DNA from: Alphaproteobacteria bacterium
Lineage (GTDB): Bacteria; Pseudomonadota; Alphaproteobacteria; Sphingomonadales; Sphingomonadaceae
DNA length: 64,000 bases
Direction of reading: 5' to 3'
Assembly (NCBI GenBank): GCA_003241875.1
Contig: QBLU01000004.1
Coordinates: 1-64,000, forward strand
Below the pieces are notes generated by a model. The model did no database searches, had not been told where the DNA came from, and saw only the letters and a list, made by a program, of their open reading frames with translations. Both the position numbers and the translations under genes were made by a program. The stretch's first letter is position 1. Each line of letters begins with the position of its first letter. Below, piece by piece: positions 32,592 through 41,454 of this stretch.

Positions 32592-34790
32592 ATGACGGTG
32601 ATCAATACCAATCTTTCCGCGCTGACCGCCCAGAATGGCCAGCGCACCTCGCAGATGGGCCTGTCGATGGCGATGGAGCGGCTGTCGACCGGGCAGCGCA
32701 TCAACTCGGCCAAGGACGATGCCGCTGGTCTTGCCATCTCGCAGCGCATGACCGCCGATGTCCGCGGCCTCGCGGTCGCCATCCGCAATGCCAACGACGG
32801 CATCAGCCTCGCGCAGACGGCGGAAAGCGCGATGGGCGAGGTGACCAACATGCTCCAGCGCATGCGCGAACTCGCGGTCCAGGCGTCGAACGGCACGGTG
32901 ACCGGTGACGATCGCAAGGCGCTGCAGGCCGAAGTCAAGCAACTGACCAGCGAGATCGACAACGTCGGCTCGCGCACCAATTTCAACGGGATCAAGTTGC
33001 TCGACGGCTCGGCCAAGTCGCTCCAGCTGCAGACCGGCAGCCGCGCCGGCGAAACCGTCAAGCTCAACATCGGTTCGGCCCGTGCCACCGATCTCGGCAC
33101 TGGCGCCACCGCCGCGCTGTCGGCGACCGGCGCGTTCGAGGCGACGGCTGCCAACCTGTCGCTCAACCAGTCGCTGGTCGCGTCCGACCTGGTCATCAAC
33201 GGCGTCACCATCGGCGCATCGTCGGCGGATGACGACAATGTCTCGTCATCGGAAAAGGCAGCTTCGGCGGTCGCCAAGGTCGCCGCGATCAACCGAGCCA
33301 GTGCCCAGACCGGCGTCTCGGCTGTCGTCGGCAAGACGGTGATGACGGGGGCCGCCCAGACCGCGGCCGCGTTGACCGGCACGATCACCATCAACGGCCA
33401 GGCAACGGCGGCGATCACCACGACGACGAGCAATGCCACCAACCGGACGATTGTCGCCGATGCCATCAACGCCATTTCCGGCCAGACCGGCGTGCGCGCG
33501 GTCGATACCGGCGACGACCTGGCCGGCATCCGGCTGGAGGCCGCCGACGGCCGCAACATCGTGGTTTCGCTGACGACGGTCACCGCCGCCGCCACCGGCG
33601 TCAAGGTCGGCGCCCGGTCGGGCACCTACAACCTTGTCTCGAACAACGGGGGCCCGGTCGAGGTCGGCTCGACAAGCTCGGGGCGCATCTCGCGCTCGGG
33701 GCTGCAGGTCGGCAGTTATGAACGCGGCGTTTCGGCGGCGACGAGCGACAGCCGCGCGGTGGCGACGACCGCTGCCACGGCGCTGACGCTGAATTCCGGC
33801 GACCTCCAGATCAACGGCATCGCCATCCGCGCCAGCACGGCCGACGACGACACGACGTCGGACACGACCGTGGCATCAAGCAAGAAGGAAGGCTCCGCCA
33901 TCGCGATTGCCGCCGCGATCAACGCATCCAGCGCCGAAACCGGGGTGACCGCCAAGGCCAATGCGCTGACCATCGACGGCACCGTCACCACGGTTGTCGC
34001 GCTGGCCAACGAAGGCATCAAGCAGCTCGGCATCAACGGCGTCACCATCGACATCAACCTGCTGAGCACCGATTCAGCCCAGGCAACGCGCGACAACGTC
34101 GCCAAGGAAATCAACAAGTACAGTGGCCTGACAGGGGTCGTCGCGGCCGACAACGGCAAGGGCGGCCTTGAATTGACCGCTGCCGATGGCCGCAACGTGT
34201 CCGTGGCGTTCGAAACCTCGACGGGCGTCACCGCGGCGAGCTTCGGTCTCGGCACGGCCAGCATTCGCGGCACCGGGACCAGCTATGCGGTGCAGACCGC
34301 GGTCGATGTCGACGCGCCGACCGCGGCCGAGGCGGTCAACACCGCCTATGCCACAGTGTCGCTGTCGTCTTCGAAGGGCATCGACGTCGAAGCCGGCTCG
34401 CTCGGCTTCGGTACGACGTCGAACTTCACGGCGTTGGGTTTCGAGGCCAACACATACGGTGCCGACGAGGGCGGCCTGAAAGTTGCCGACATCGACCTGA
34501 CGACGCAGGACGGTGCCAGCGCGGCGCTCAGCGCGATCGACGAAGCGCTGAACACCATCAGCCTCGATCGCGCCAACCTGGGTGCCGTCCAGAACCGGCT
34601 CGAGGCAACGGTCAACAACCTGTCGTCGAATTCGACCAACCTCGTGTCGTCGCGGTCGCGCATCGTCGACGCCGATTTCTCGGCCGAAACGACCAACCTG
34701 GCGAAAAGCCAGGTGCTGAGCCCGGCGGCGCAGGCGATGCTTGCCCAGGCCAACCAGTCCCAGCAGCAGGTGCTCCAGCTGCTGCGGTAA
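32592..34790 (+). CDS. fliC: Large flagellin with an expanded variable domain
   Basis: 732 residues from the ATG at 32592, preceded by GGGAG. The conserved N-terminal D0/D1 region covers about 1-165 ('[17 protein letters not shown]', '[20 protein letters not shown]') and the C-terminal D1/D0 region about 640-732, ending '[17 protein letters not shown]'. Between them is an insert of some 470 residues with at least four flagellin IN-type repeats (starting near [27 protein letters not shown] and LGINGVTID). The same SSADDDN/STADDDT strings recur in it. Most alphaproteobacterial flagellins are 280-500 residues, so this is unusually long. No other flagellar gene is near, so it stands alone under its own sigma-28 promoter. 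Confidence 0.9.
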   Translation: MTVINTNLSALTAQNGQRTSQMGLSMAMERLSTGQRINSAKDDAAGLAISQRMTADVRGLAVAIRNANDGISLAQTAESAMGEVTNMLQRMRELAVQASNGTVTGDDRKALQAEVKQLTSEIDNVGSRTNFNGIKLLDGSAKSLQLQTGSRAGETVKLNIGSARATDLGTGATAALSATGAFEATAANLSLNQSLVASDLVINGVTIGASSADDDNVSSSEKAASAVAKVAAINRASAQTGVSAVVGKTVMTGAAQTAAALTGTITINGQATAAITTTTSNATNRTIVADAINAISGQTGVRAVDTGDDLAGIRLEAADGRNIVVSLTTVTAAATGVKVGARSGTYNLVSNNGGPVEVGSTSSGRISRSGLQVGSYERGVSAATSDSRAVATTAATALTLNSGDLQINGIAIRASTADDDTTSDTTVASSKKEGSAIAIAAAINASSAETGVTAKANALTIDGTVTTVVALANEGIKQLGINGVTIDINLLSTDSAQATRDNVAKEINKYSGLTGVVAADNGKGGLELTAADGRNVSVAFETSTGVTAASFGLGTASIRGTGTSYAVQTAVDVDAPTAAEAVNTAYATVSLSSSKGIDVEAGSLGFGTTSNFTALGFEANTYGADEGGLKVADIDLTTQDGASAALSAIDEALNTISLDRANLGAVQNRLEATVNNLSSNSTNLVSSRSRIVDADFSAETTNLAKSQVLSPAAQAMLAQANQSQQQVLQLLR

Positions 34791-34820
34791 CGTCGCGCCG
34801 GCAGGGCCAGGCACGAGACG

Positions 34821-34852
34821 GGGCGGTTTCCAGCACGGGAGCCGCCCTTTTT
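34821..34852 (+). terminator. Rho-independent terminator after flagellin
   Basis: GGGCGG (34821-34826) pairs with CCGCCC (34842-34847), followed directly by five T residues. It lies about 30 bp after the flagellin stop, on the same strand. Confidence 0.65.
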
Positions 34853-34916
34853 CGTGTCGGCGGTTCGGCCCGATTGCTTTCGCGGGCCGGCCCGGCTATC
34901 GCCGCCGTTCCCGGAT

Positions 34917-35004
34917 GGATCGGTGGCCGAGCGGTCGAAGGCGCACGCCTGGAAAGTGTGTAGGGGTCTAAAGCTCCTCCAGGGTTCGAATCCCTGCCGA
35001 TCCG
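34917..35004 (+). tRNA. tRNA-Ser (anticodon GGA)
   Basis: The acceptor arms GGATCGG (34917-34923) and CCGATCC (34997-35003) pair fully. The anticodon stem-loop CACGC-CTGGAAA-GTGTG gives anticodon GGA. A long variable arm (about TAGGGGTCTAAAGCTCCT) and a T-arm CAGGG-TTCGAAT-CCCTG complete a class II serine tRNA. No CCA is encoded. The 3' end is the insertion site of the integrative element that follows. Confidence 0.95.
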
Positions 35005-35009
35005 CCGGG
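34994..35009 (+). repeat. attL-like core repeat at the tRNA 3' end
   Basis: CTGCCGATCCGCCGGG covers the end of the T-arm, the 3' acceptor strand and six bases beyond the tRNA. It is identical to 37320-37335, and the flanking base on the left differs (C against A), which sets the repeat edge. Confidence 0.75.
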
Positions 35010-35072
35010 GAACATTTTCTTTAGCTATCGGATGTGGCCTTAAAGGCCTGAAATACCGTGCTACGCTTGGCA

Positions 35073-35144
35073 AAACGGTAGCCTGCTACCCAAACTCGAT
35101 CACCACCTATATCCGTTGTTTACCTTTCAAAATCGGTAGCCGAT
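35073..35144. promoter_or_regulatory. Candidate integrase arm-type sites, left end
   Basis: AAACGGTAGCC begins at 35073 and AATCGGTAGCCGAT at 35131-35144. A near-identical AATCAGTAGCCGAT lies at the other end of the element (37247-37260). Repeats of this kind close to both att sites are what integrase arm-binding sites look like. The integrase promoter must also be in this 170-bp gap. Confidence 0.5.
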
Positions 35145-35174
35145 ATAGACCCTGCAAGGACAGGGAGAGCGGGA

Positions 35175-36437
35175 ATGAAGCTCACGAACGCGAAGGTTGC
35201 GGCAGCGAAGAATCAGCCGGGCAAGCGCGCCAAGTTCGGCGACGGGCGCGGCTTGTGGCTCGTCGTCGGGGAAAATGGCCGGAAAACTTGGGCCTACATG
35301 TACTCCATCCGGGGTGCGCATCGTTACATGGGACTAGGCAGCATCGACTTCATGTCGCTCGATCAGGCACGAGATGCGGCGTTGCAGCTTCGGGGTCAGG
35401 TGAAGCGGGGCATTGACCCTTGGGCCGTGCTGCAAGCGGAGAAGGCCGCCAACGCAGCGTCACCGCCAGCGAGCGCCGAACCGATAACCCTCCGCGTTCC
35501 GACGTTCGAGGATGTTGCTGACCGCTGCATCAAGCATCGGGCGAGCGGAAAGGGGTGGAGTAACCCCAAGAACGAACCTCAGTGGCGGCAATCGCTGGCG
35601 GCTTATGTGTATCCGATCTTCGGCGCGAAGCCAGTGAATGAGGTCAATACGGCCGACATTCTCGATGCACTTAAGCCAATCTGGACCGAGAAGCCGGAAA
35701 CCGCGAAGCGTGTCAGGTCGCGGATCGGTGCAGTCCTGGCCTATGCTGCTGCGCACGATTGGCGGCCCGACGATGACCTCACTAGGGCGCGGGGCAAGCT
35801 GGATGCCGTGCTGGGTGCGCGTAAAGCGAAGGGCGAGGAAGATGAGGGTCACGCCTCTCTGCCCTTTGCCGAGATCGCGGATTTCATGCCGACCTTGAAG
35901 GCGCAGCCCGGCTTCGGCGCGCGCGCGCTGGAGTTCGCCATCCTGACCGCCGCGCGGACCGGGGAGGTCATCGATGCAACTTGGGACGAGATCGACTTGG
36001 ACGCCGCAGTTTGGTCGATACCGAAGGGTCGCATGAAGGCCCGGCAGTTCCACGATGTGCCGCTAAGCACAGCGGCTGTGGCGCTGCTGCGCTCGATGGA
36101 CCGGGGCGCGAACGACGTTCACGCTTTCCCTTCCCCCAACCGCGAGAACAAGCCCCTTTCCAACATGGCCCTGTTGGCGACGCTGAAGCGCATGAAGCGG
36201 ACCGATATCACCGCGCACGGCTTCCGGGCCACCTTCCGGACGTGGGCAGCGGATCAGACAAGCTACCCCCACGAGATCGTTGAAGCGGCCCTAGCCCACA
36301 CCGAGCAGGCCGTAGTGCGGTCGTATCAGCGCGGCACCTATCTCGATCGCCGCCGCCCGATGATGGAGGAGTGGGCGACCTTCTGCGCTGGCGGCGCTAC
36401 CGTTGATAACGGCGTACCGATCAAGGCCGCGAAGTGA
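35175..36437 (+). CDS. Tyrosine integrase, P4/phage type
   Basis: A 420-residue recombinase with the DUF4102 N-terminal arm-binding domain ('MKLTNAKVAAAKNQPGKRAKFGDGRGLWLVV'), a core-binding domain (about 108-195) and a catalytic domain. The catalytic residues are all present: Arg in 'TAARTGEVIDATW', His-x-x-Arg in 'HGFRATFRTW', His in 'ALAHT' and Tyr in 'GTYLDRRRPMMEEW'. It should therefore be active. A GGGAGAGCGGGA site precedes the start. Its position 170 bp from the tRNA 3' end and reading away from it is typical for islands at tRNA genes. Confidence 0.92.
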   Translation: MKLTNAKVAAAKNQPGKRAKFGDGRGLWLVVGENGRKTWAYMYSIRGAHRYMGLGSIDFMSLDQARDAALQLRGQVKRGIDPWAVLQAEKAANAASPPASAEPITLRVPTFEDVADRCIKHRASGKGWSNPKNEPQWRQSLAAYVYPIFGAKPVNEVNTADILDALKPIWTEKPETAKRVRSRIGAVLAYAAAHDWRPDDDLTRARGKLDAVLGARKAKGEEDEGHASLPFAEIADFMPTLKAQPGFGARALEFAILTAARTGEVIDATWDEIDLDAAVWSIPKGRMKARQFHDVPLSTAAVALLRSMDRGANDVHAFPSPNRENKPLSNMALLATLKRMKRTDITAHGFRATFRTWAADQTSYPHEIVEAALAHTEQAVVRSYQRGTYLDRRRPMMEEWATFCAGGATVDNGVPIKAAK

Positions 36438-36799
36438 GTATTCCAGACTGGGACTGCGGCGACGATCCTGCCAAGCAGCGCGCCTTTAAGGACTTTGTCA
36501 TCCGCGAGTTGGAGCGAATTGAAGAAGCCTCGATCAGCGATCCGAAAGGCGCTCAACTACTGACCGAGATCGTCGCTGACACGGCCGCCCGCGCGCAGCA
36601 GGTTATGACCCGCCGCGAGTTCCTCGCCGAGCAACGGGCGGGCGCGGCGCTGGAGAAGCGAGGCAGGGGGCGGCCTCCGCTGGCTGATCAGGGCGTACGG
36701 CACATGATGCCCACGGAGATGGCCGCTCGCGACGTGGAGCGAATGAGAGGCAATAGCTTATTTGCAAGCGGTTATCCCGTCGTTGCGGTTCCTCCGTGA
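36434..36799 (+). CDS. Hypothetical cargo protein with AT-hook-like motif
   Basis: A 121-residue ORF beginning at a GTG that overlaps the integrase stop (GTGA), which suggests coupled translation. The first 70 residues are predicted helical and charged. 'EKRGRGRPPLAD' near residue 75 resembles an AT-hook, a minor-groove DNA-binding motif. It could be an accessory DNA-binding protein of the element, perhaps helping excision or control, but no family is recognised. Confidence 0.5.
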   Translation: MSIPDWDCGDDPAKQRAFKDFVIRELERIEEASISDPKGAQLLTEIVADTAARAQQVMTRREFLAEQRAGAALEKRGRGRPPLADQGVRHMMPTEMAARDVERMRGNSLFASGYPVVAVPP

Positions 36800-37136
36800 G
36801 GTCAGAAATGCATTAGAGTATCCTAGTTCAACCGCACATGTCATAATAACTGACTACTCACTTCGTCCTGATGGCCAGTTTCTGGAGCCGAGCATTGAAC
36901 TTGTATACCAAAAATATCCCGAGCCCGCGCTTCCTGTAATCGTATTCATGAATGATGTCATAGAAAAACTATCGATAATTTTTGAGACGACGCTAGTTCA
37001 TATCTGTGCTCATTTTGTAGAGTGTGGAGACTTCCCCGCTTCAATTATTTTGCTTTCTGAAAAACAGAGAAGGTCCCCTCATGTTCGTTTTTCGTACGCA
37101 TTGCAGATTGGAGAGCAGTGGATCCCGCTTGGCTGA
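36762..37136 (+). CDS. Hypothetical AT-richer cargo ORF
   Basis: An open frame of 124 codons that overlaps the previous ORF by 38 bp. It has no ATG or GTG near its beginning (a TTG at 36762 is the first usable start), so the start is uncertain. The product is mixed alpha/beta in look, with 'HVIITDYSLRP' and 'ALPVIVFMNDV', and I recognise no domain. Base composition is clearly more AT-rich than the surrounding genome, fitting recent arrival with the element. Confidence 0.4.
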   Translation: MQAVIPSLRFLREVRNALEYPSSTAHVIITDYSLRPDGQFLEPSIELVYQKYPEPALPVIVFMNDVIEKLSIIFETTLVHICAHFVECGDFPASIILLSEKQRRSPHVRFSYALQIGEQWIPLG

Positions 37137-37382
37137 TGACCCTCAGCAGACGTCGGGTTGAGGGCGACGTCACCATGGAGCCGTGGTACCAGTGTGAATG
37201 ACTTCTAGCGTTCCGTAGTAGTTAGTCGGGAATTGTCTCATACCCGAATCAGTAGCCGATCGGCGTCACCACTAGCCACCGCCCAGCGATATCATGGCGT
37301 TAGCCGTTTATACGGCGGACTGCCGATCCGCCGGGATCCTCCCGTCGCCACGGCGACGCCGGATTGTCGCAAGGACCTGCCG
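37137..37382. other. Right end of the element and attR
   Basis: A 246-bp gap. It holds the candidate right arm site AATCAGTAGCCGAT (37247-37260) and the attR-like core CTGCCGATCCGCCGGG (37320-37335). After that, normal chromosome resumes, with the AGGA ribosome site of the next gene near 37372. Confidence 0.6.
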
Positions 37383-38393
37383 ATGACCGCTTCAGCGCCA
37401 CTTCGCATCGGCATCCTGGGGGCGGCCAACATCGCCCGGCATTTCACCGCCGCCGTCGCAGGGTCACCCGCGGTCGACGTCGTTGCGGTCGCTAGCCGTG
37501 AACTTGCGACGGCGGAGGCCTTTGCCGCCAGGCACGCCATCCCGAGCGCGCTTGCCGGCTATGCGGCGCTGCTTGCCGATCCCGAGGTCGAGGCGATCTA
37601 CAATCCGCTGCCGAACAGCCTCCACGCCGAATGGTCGATCCGGGCGCTCGAGGCCGGAAAGCATGTGCTGTGCGAAAAGCCGATCGCCGTCACCGCCGAC
37701 GATGCACGCGCGATGTTTGCTGCTGCGGAGCGTTCCGGCCGCCTGTTGTTCGAGGCCTTTCCCTATCGCTCGCAGCCGCAAACGTTGGCGGCAGCGCGGC
37801 TGGTGGTCGAAGGTGCCATCGGCCGGCCGCGGTTGATCCAGGCGGCCTTTGGCTTCCCGATGGCCAATCCGGCCAATATCCGGCTCGATCCGGAGCTCGG
37901 CGGCGGTGCCCTGCTCGATGCCGGCAGCTATCCGGTCAGCCTGATCCGCCTGTTTGCCGGCGCGCTGCCGCAGCGGGTGACGGCGCTGGCGCACTGGAGC
38001 CCGCGCGGCGTCGACATGACGCTGGTTGCCAACATGCGCTTTGCCGATGGCCTGATGGCGCAGGCGGCGTGCAGTTTCGGCACCGGCGTCTATCGCCGGG
38101 CCGTGTTGGCCGGCGAGGACGGCACCCTGTCCACCGATTTCCGCAACCATTTGACCGTTGCCGAGCCGGGTGTACTCGAGGTCAGCCGGGGCGGCTGGGA
38201 ACCCCGCAACGAGGCAATCACCTTCCCGCCGACCGACGGTTTCCGTGCCGAGGCCGAGGCCTTTGCCGCGGCGGTGCGCTGCGGTCCGACGGCCTGGAAC
38301 GGCATCGGCACGGCGGAGTCGATCGAGGTGATGCAGATGCTCGACGCCATCATTGCCAGCGCGCGCAGCGACGGTCTCCCGATCGCGCTTTAG
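37383..38393 (+). CDS. Gfo/Idh/MocA-family oxidoreductase
   Basis: About 336 residues. An N-terminal Rossmann fold has 'RIGILGAANIARHF' for NAD(P) binding, 'YNPLPNSLHAEWSIRALEAGKHVLCEKPIA' with the family's conserved EKP lysine, and the C-terminal domain 'GGGALLDAGSYPVSLIRLF'. The substrate is probably a sugar or cyclitol. The frame is open upstream across attR, but the ATG at 37383 with AGGA ahead begins exactly at the fold. It lies ahead of the glucan-uptake genes in the same direction, with a 163-bp gap. Confidence 0.85.
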   Translation: MTASAPLRIGILGAANIARHFTAAVAGSPAVDVVAVASRELATAEAFAARHAIPSALAGYAALLADPEVEAIYNPLPNSLHAEWSIRALEAGKHVLCEKPIAVTADDARAMFAAAERSGRLLFEAFPYRSQPQTLAAARLVVEGAIGRPRLIQAAFGFPMANPANIRLDPELGGGALLDAGSYPVSLIRLFAGALPQRVTALAHWSPRGVDMTLVANMRFADGLMAQAACSFGTGVYRRAVLAGEDGTLSTDFRNHLTVAEPGVLEVSRGGWEPRNEAITFPPTDGFRAEAEAFAAAVRCGPTAWNGIGTAESIEVMQMLDAIIASARSDGLPIAL

Positions 38394-38556
38394 CGCGTTG
38401 CGGCTGTCGAAAAAGTCACACCCCGCGGCAATTCGAAAGGGCCTCAGGCGCCGCGCCTGCCGGCGACGGAACCAATTCTTGTTTCACGCATCCCCGTCTG
38501 CAGGCGATCGTCCGAAGTCGCCAGCCAGGTTTGTCGGTTGCGTGAAGGGGAGTGTT

Positions 38557-41454
38557 ATGGGTTCAAGGGTCTCGCGGTTAGTCGCAGGACTGGTTACCTT
38601 GGCGGCGTTGCTGCTGTTAGCGTCTGTACCCGCCACCGCGCAGCTGACAACGGCAACCGTGCGCGGCAACGTCAGCAGTGCCGCCGCGCCCAGCGCCGGT
38701 GCTGTGGTCACGGCGCGAAATGTCGACAGCGGCTTCACCTCGCGCGCCACGGCGGGCGCGGACGGGGCTTATGTCCTGCCCGGGTTGCGACCCGGTACCT
38801 ATGACGTTAGCTTTGCGGCCGGCGGCCAGACCGTGACCCGGCAAGTGACCGTCGGCGTCGGCCAGTCGTCGACCCTTGATGTCGATCTGGCACCGGTCGC
38901 CGGCGAGGAATTGATCACCGTCAACAGCGGCCGGCTGGTCGAGACGCGGACGTCGGAGATCGGCACCAATGTCACCACCCGGCAGATCGAGTCGCTGCCG
39001 CAATCGAGCCGCAACTTTCTGAATTTCGCCGATCTGGCGCCGGGCGTCCGGGCCAGCAAGAACGAATTCCGCCGCACCTTTACCGGGGGCGGGATCGGCG
39101 AGGATCCCAACGGCGAGAGCCTGGCCAGCCCGCAGGTCAACGTTTTCGTCGATGGCGTGAGCCTGAAATCGAACATCCAGCAGGGCGGGCTCGTCGGCGG
39201 CGACTCAAGTCGCGGCAACCCGTTCCCGCAAGGCGCCGTGCAGGAGTTCCGAGTGCTCAGCGCCAACTACAAGGCGGAGTATGAAGACGCCGGCGTGTCG
39301 GTAATCACCGCCGTCACCAAATCCGGCGGCAATGAATTCCACGGCGAGGTCTTTGGTTTTTATCAGGACAAGAACCTGCGCCAGAAAGACTATTTCGAAA
39401 AGCTCGAGGACCGGCCGAAGGGGGAGTTCAAGCGCAAGCAATATGGCGGCTCGCTGGGTGGGCCGATCATCACCGACAAGCTGAACTTCTTCATCTCCTA
39501 TGAGGGCAATGACGAGGATCGGCTGATCAACGTCCGGCTCGGCAATCGCGACCCGGCAAATCTGGCGCGCTTCGGCCAATATGAGGGTACGTTTGCCAGC
39601 CCCTTCCGATCGGACCTGGGATTTGCCAAGCTGACCTTCCAGCCCGGCGACCGCGACAAGATCGAGCTGTCGGGCAGCCTGCGTACCGAGGCCGAGACGT
39701 CGGGCTTTGGCGGCGCAACTGCGCAAGAGGCAGCGTCAATTAACAAGAACAATGTCTACACCGGCAACCTGCGCTGGCAGCACACGGGAGACGACTGGCA
39801 GAACGAGGCTTCGGTCGATTACCTCTACTACAAGTTCGAGCCGACCGCGCTCAATCCCGATCTGGTCGGCCAGGATTTCCAAGGCGTGGTCCGCTTCGGC
39901 GGCCGCGATACGACGCAGCGCGTCATCCAGCAGGGCCTGACGTTGCGCAACAATGTGACGCTGTCGAATATCGAGGCGCTCGGCGGCAACCATGTCATCA
40001 AGTTCGGTGGCAAGGTGTCGTTCCAGAAATACGAGGTGAACAACAATCTCAACGGCAATCCGCTGTTCAACTACCGTATCGATGCCGGTCAGGGTCTCGA
40101 TTACTCGTTCCCGTTCGAAGCCATCTACGGTCTTGGCGATCCGACGGTACGGGCCAACGACACCCAGGTTGGCCTGTTCGTGCAGGACGACTGGGAAGCG
40201 ACCGAAAAGCTGACCTTCAATCTCGGCCTGCGCTGGGACTGGGAATCCAACGCCAAGAACAACAGCTATGTGACGCCGGCCGATGCCGTGGCGGCGCTGC
40301 GCAGCCTGGAGACGACATTGACGGCCCAGGGCGGCGGCTTCCGCGCCGACGATTACATTTCCACCGGCAACAACCGCAAGCCGTTCACCACCGCGTTCCA
40401 GCCGCGCATTGGCGTGTCCTACGACGTGTTCGACGACCAGCGCACGGTGTTTTTCGCCGGTTTCGGCCGCTATTATGATCGTACGCTGTTCCGCAATGCG
40501 GCAGAGGAAAGTCTGTTCCGGCAGTTCACGCTGCGCACCTTCGCGTTCTCTCGCGATGGCGCCCCGCGCAACAACCAGCCGACGATCGCCTGGAACGACA
40601 GCTATCTCAGCCGGGAAGGGCTCGATGCGCTGATTGCGACCAATGTCGCGCCCAATGGAGAGTTGCGGGTGATCCGCAACGACACGCGGCCACCGCGCAC
40701 CGACCAGTATAGCGTCGGTATCCGTCAGAAGTTCGGCCGGCTGCAAACCTCACTCAGCTACACCCATATCGAGGGGCGCAACCAGGTCGGCTATTTTCCC
40801 GCCAATCGCTCGGTGGCGCGGAATGCCGACGGTTTCCTGGACTTCATTCCGGTTCCCGGCTTCGGCAACGTCGTGGCGCTGACGCAGGATCGCGCCAGCC
40901 GCTATGACGGCATCTTCCTGACCATCGACAAGCCCTACACCGCGGCATCGCCCTGGGCGATCAACGTCGCCTATACCATGGCGTGGTCGCAGGAGCGCGG
41001 CTTCGGCTTCAACTTCGATTTTCCCGATGTCGCCAACCAGCCGTTTCGTCCCAATGCCGGCAACGAGCGGCACCGCGTCGTGATCTCGGGACTGGCGGAC
41101 CTGCCATGGGGGCTGCAGGCGTCCACGTTGATGACCTTTGCATCGGGTCAGCCATTCTTTGTGACCGATGCGAGCAACGGCTTCGGCGGCGGGCTGGTGC
41201 TCGGCAACTATGGCAAGCCCCGTGCGTTCCGGCAGGTCGACCTGCGGCTTGCCAAGAACATCTACCTGAGCGGCGAACGCGGGCCCCGACTGCAACTGAT
41301 CGCCGAGGTATTCAACGTGTTCAATCGTGCCAATTTCGGCGGCTATGACGGGTTCATTCCCCGGTCGCCCGAGGTCAACGAAAACTTCGGCCTGCCCAAT
41401 TCGCTCAACAGCCCGCCGCGTTCATTCCAGTTTGGAGGCCGGTTCACCTTCTGA
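38557..41454 (+). CDS. TonB-dependent receptor with carboxypeptidase-like N-terminal domain
   Basis: 965 residues from the ATG at 38557 (AAGGGGAG ahead). A signal peptide ends 'VPATAQ'. Residues about 30-105 form a carboxypeptidase-regulatory-like domain ('TVRGNVSSAAAPSAGAVVTARNVDSG'), followed by the plug ('QIESLPQSSRNFLNFADLAPG', 'VNVFVDGVSLKSNIQQGG') and a barrel ending in Phe (GGRFTF). This Oar/CarbopepD type imports large nutrients, often oligosaccharides, through the outer membrane. Its stop overlaps the next start (TGATG), so the downstream hydrolases are very likely its partners. Confidence 0.9.
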   Translation: MGSRVSRLVAGLVTLAALLLLASVPATAQLTTATVRGNVSSAAAPSAGAVVTARNVDSGFTSRATAGADGAYVLPGLRPGTYDVSFAAGGQTVTRQVTVGVGQSSTLDVDLAPVAGEELITVNSGRLVETRTSEIGTNVTTRQIESLPQSSRNFLNFADLAPGVRASKNEFRRTFTGGGIGEDPNGESLASPQVNVFVDGVSLKSNIQQGGLVGGDSSRGNPFPQGAVQEFRVLSANYKAEYEDAGVSVITAVTKSGGNEFHGEVFGFYQDKNLRQKDYFEKLEDRPKGEFKRKQYGGSLGGPIITDKLNFFISYEGNDEDRLINVRLGNRDPANLARFGQYEGTFASPFRSDLGFAKLTFQPGDRDKIELSGSLRTEAETSGFGGATAQEAASINKNNVYTGNLRWQHTGDDWQNEASVDYLYYKFEPTALNPDLVGQDFQGVVRFGGRDTTQRVIQQGLTLRNNVTLSNIEALGGNHVIKFGGKVSFQKYEVNNNLNGNPLFNYRIDAGQGLDYSFPFEAIYGLGDPTVRANDTQVGLFVQDDWEATEKLTFNLGLRWDWESNAKNNSYVTPADAVAALRSLETTLTAQGGGFRADDYISTGNNRKPFTTAFQPRIGVSYDVFDDQRTVFFAGFGRYYDRTLFRNAAEESLFRQFTLRTFAFSRDGAPRNNQPTIAWNDSYLSREGLDALIATNVAPNGELRVIRNDTRPPRTDQYSVGIRQKFGRLQTSLSYTHIEGRNQVGYFPANRSVARNADGFLDFIPVPGFGNVVALTQDRASRYDGIFLTIDKPYTAASPWAINVAYTMAWSQERGFGFNFDFPDVANQPFRPNAGNERHRVVISGLADLPWGLQASTLMTFASGQPFFVTDASNGFGGGLVLGNYGKPRAFRQVDLRLAKNIYLSGERGPRLQLIAEVFNVFNRANFGGYDGFIPRSPEVNENFGLPNSLNSPPRSFQFGGRFTF

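Larger units (their letters stand above)
34994..37335 (+). mobile_element. Mini integrative element inserted at tRNA-Ser
   Basis: About 2.3 kb bounded by a 16-bp direct repeat, CTGCCGATCCGCCGGG, at 34994-35009 (inside and just past the tRNA 3' end) and 37320-37335. It contains a complete tyrosine integrase next to the tRNA and two small ORFs of unknown function, with a more AT-rich part at about 36820-37130. The left copy keeps the tRNA intact, as is usual for integrases that target tRNA 3' ends. There are no transfer, replication or excisionase genes that I recognise, so it is either a minimal or a shrunken island. Confidence 0.75.
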
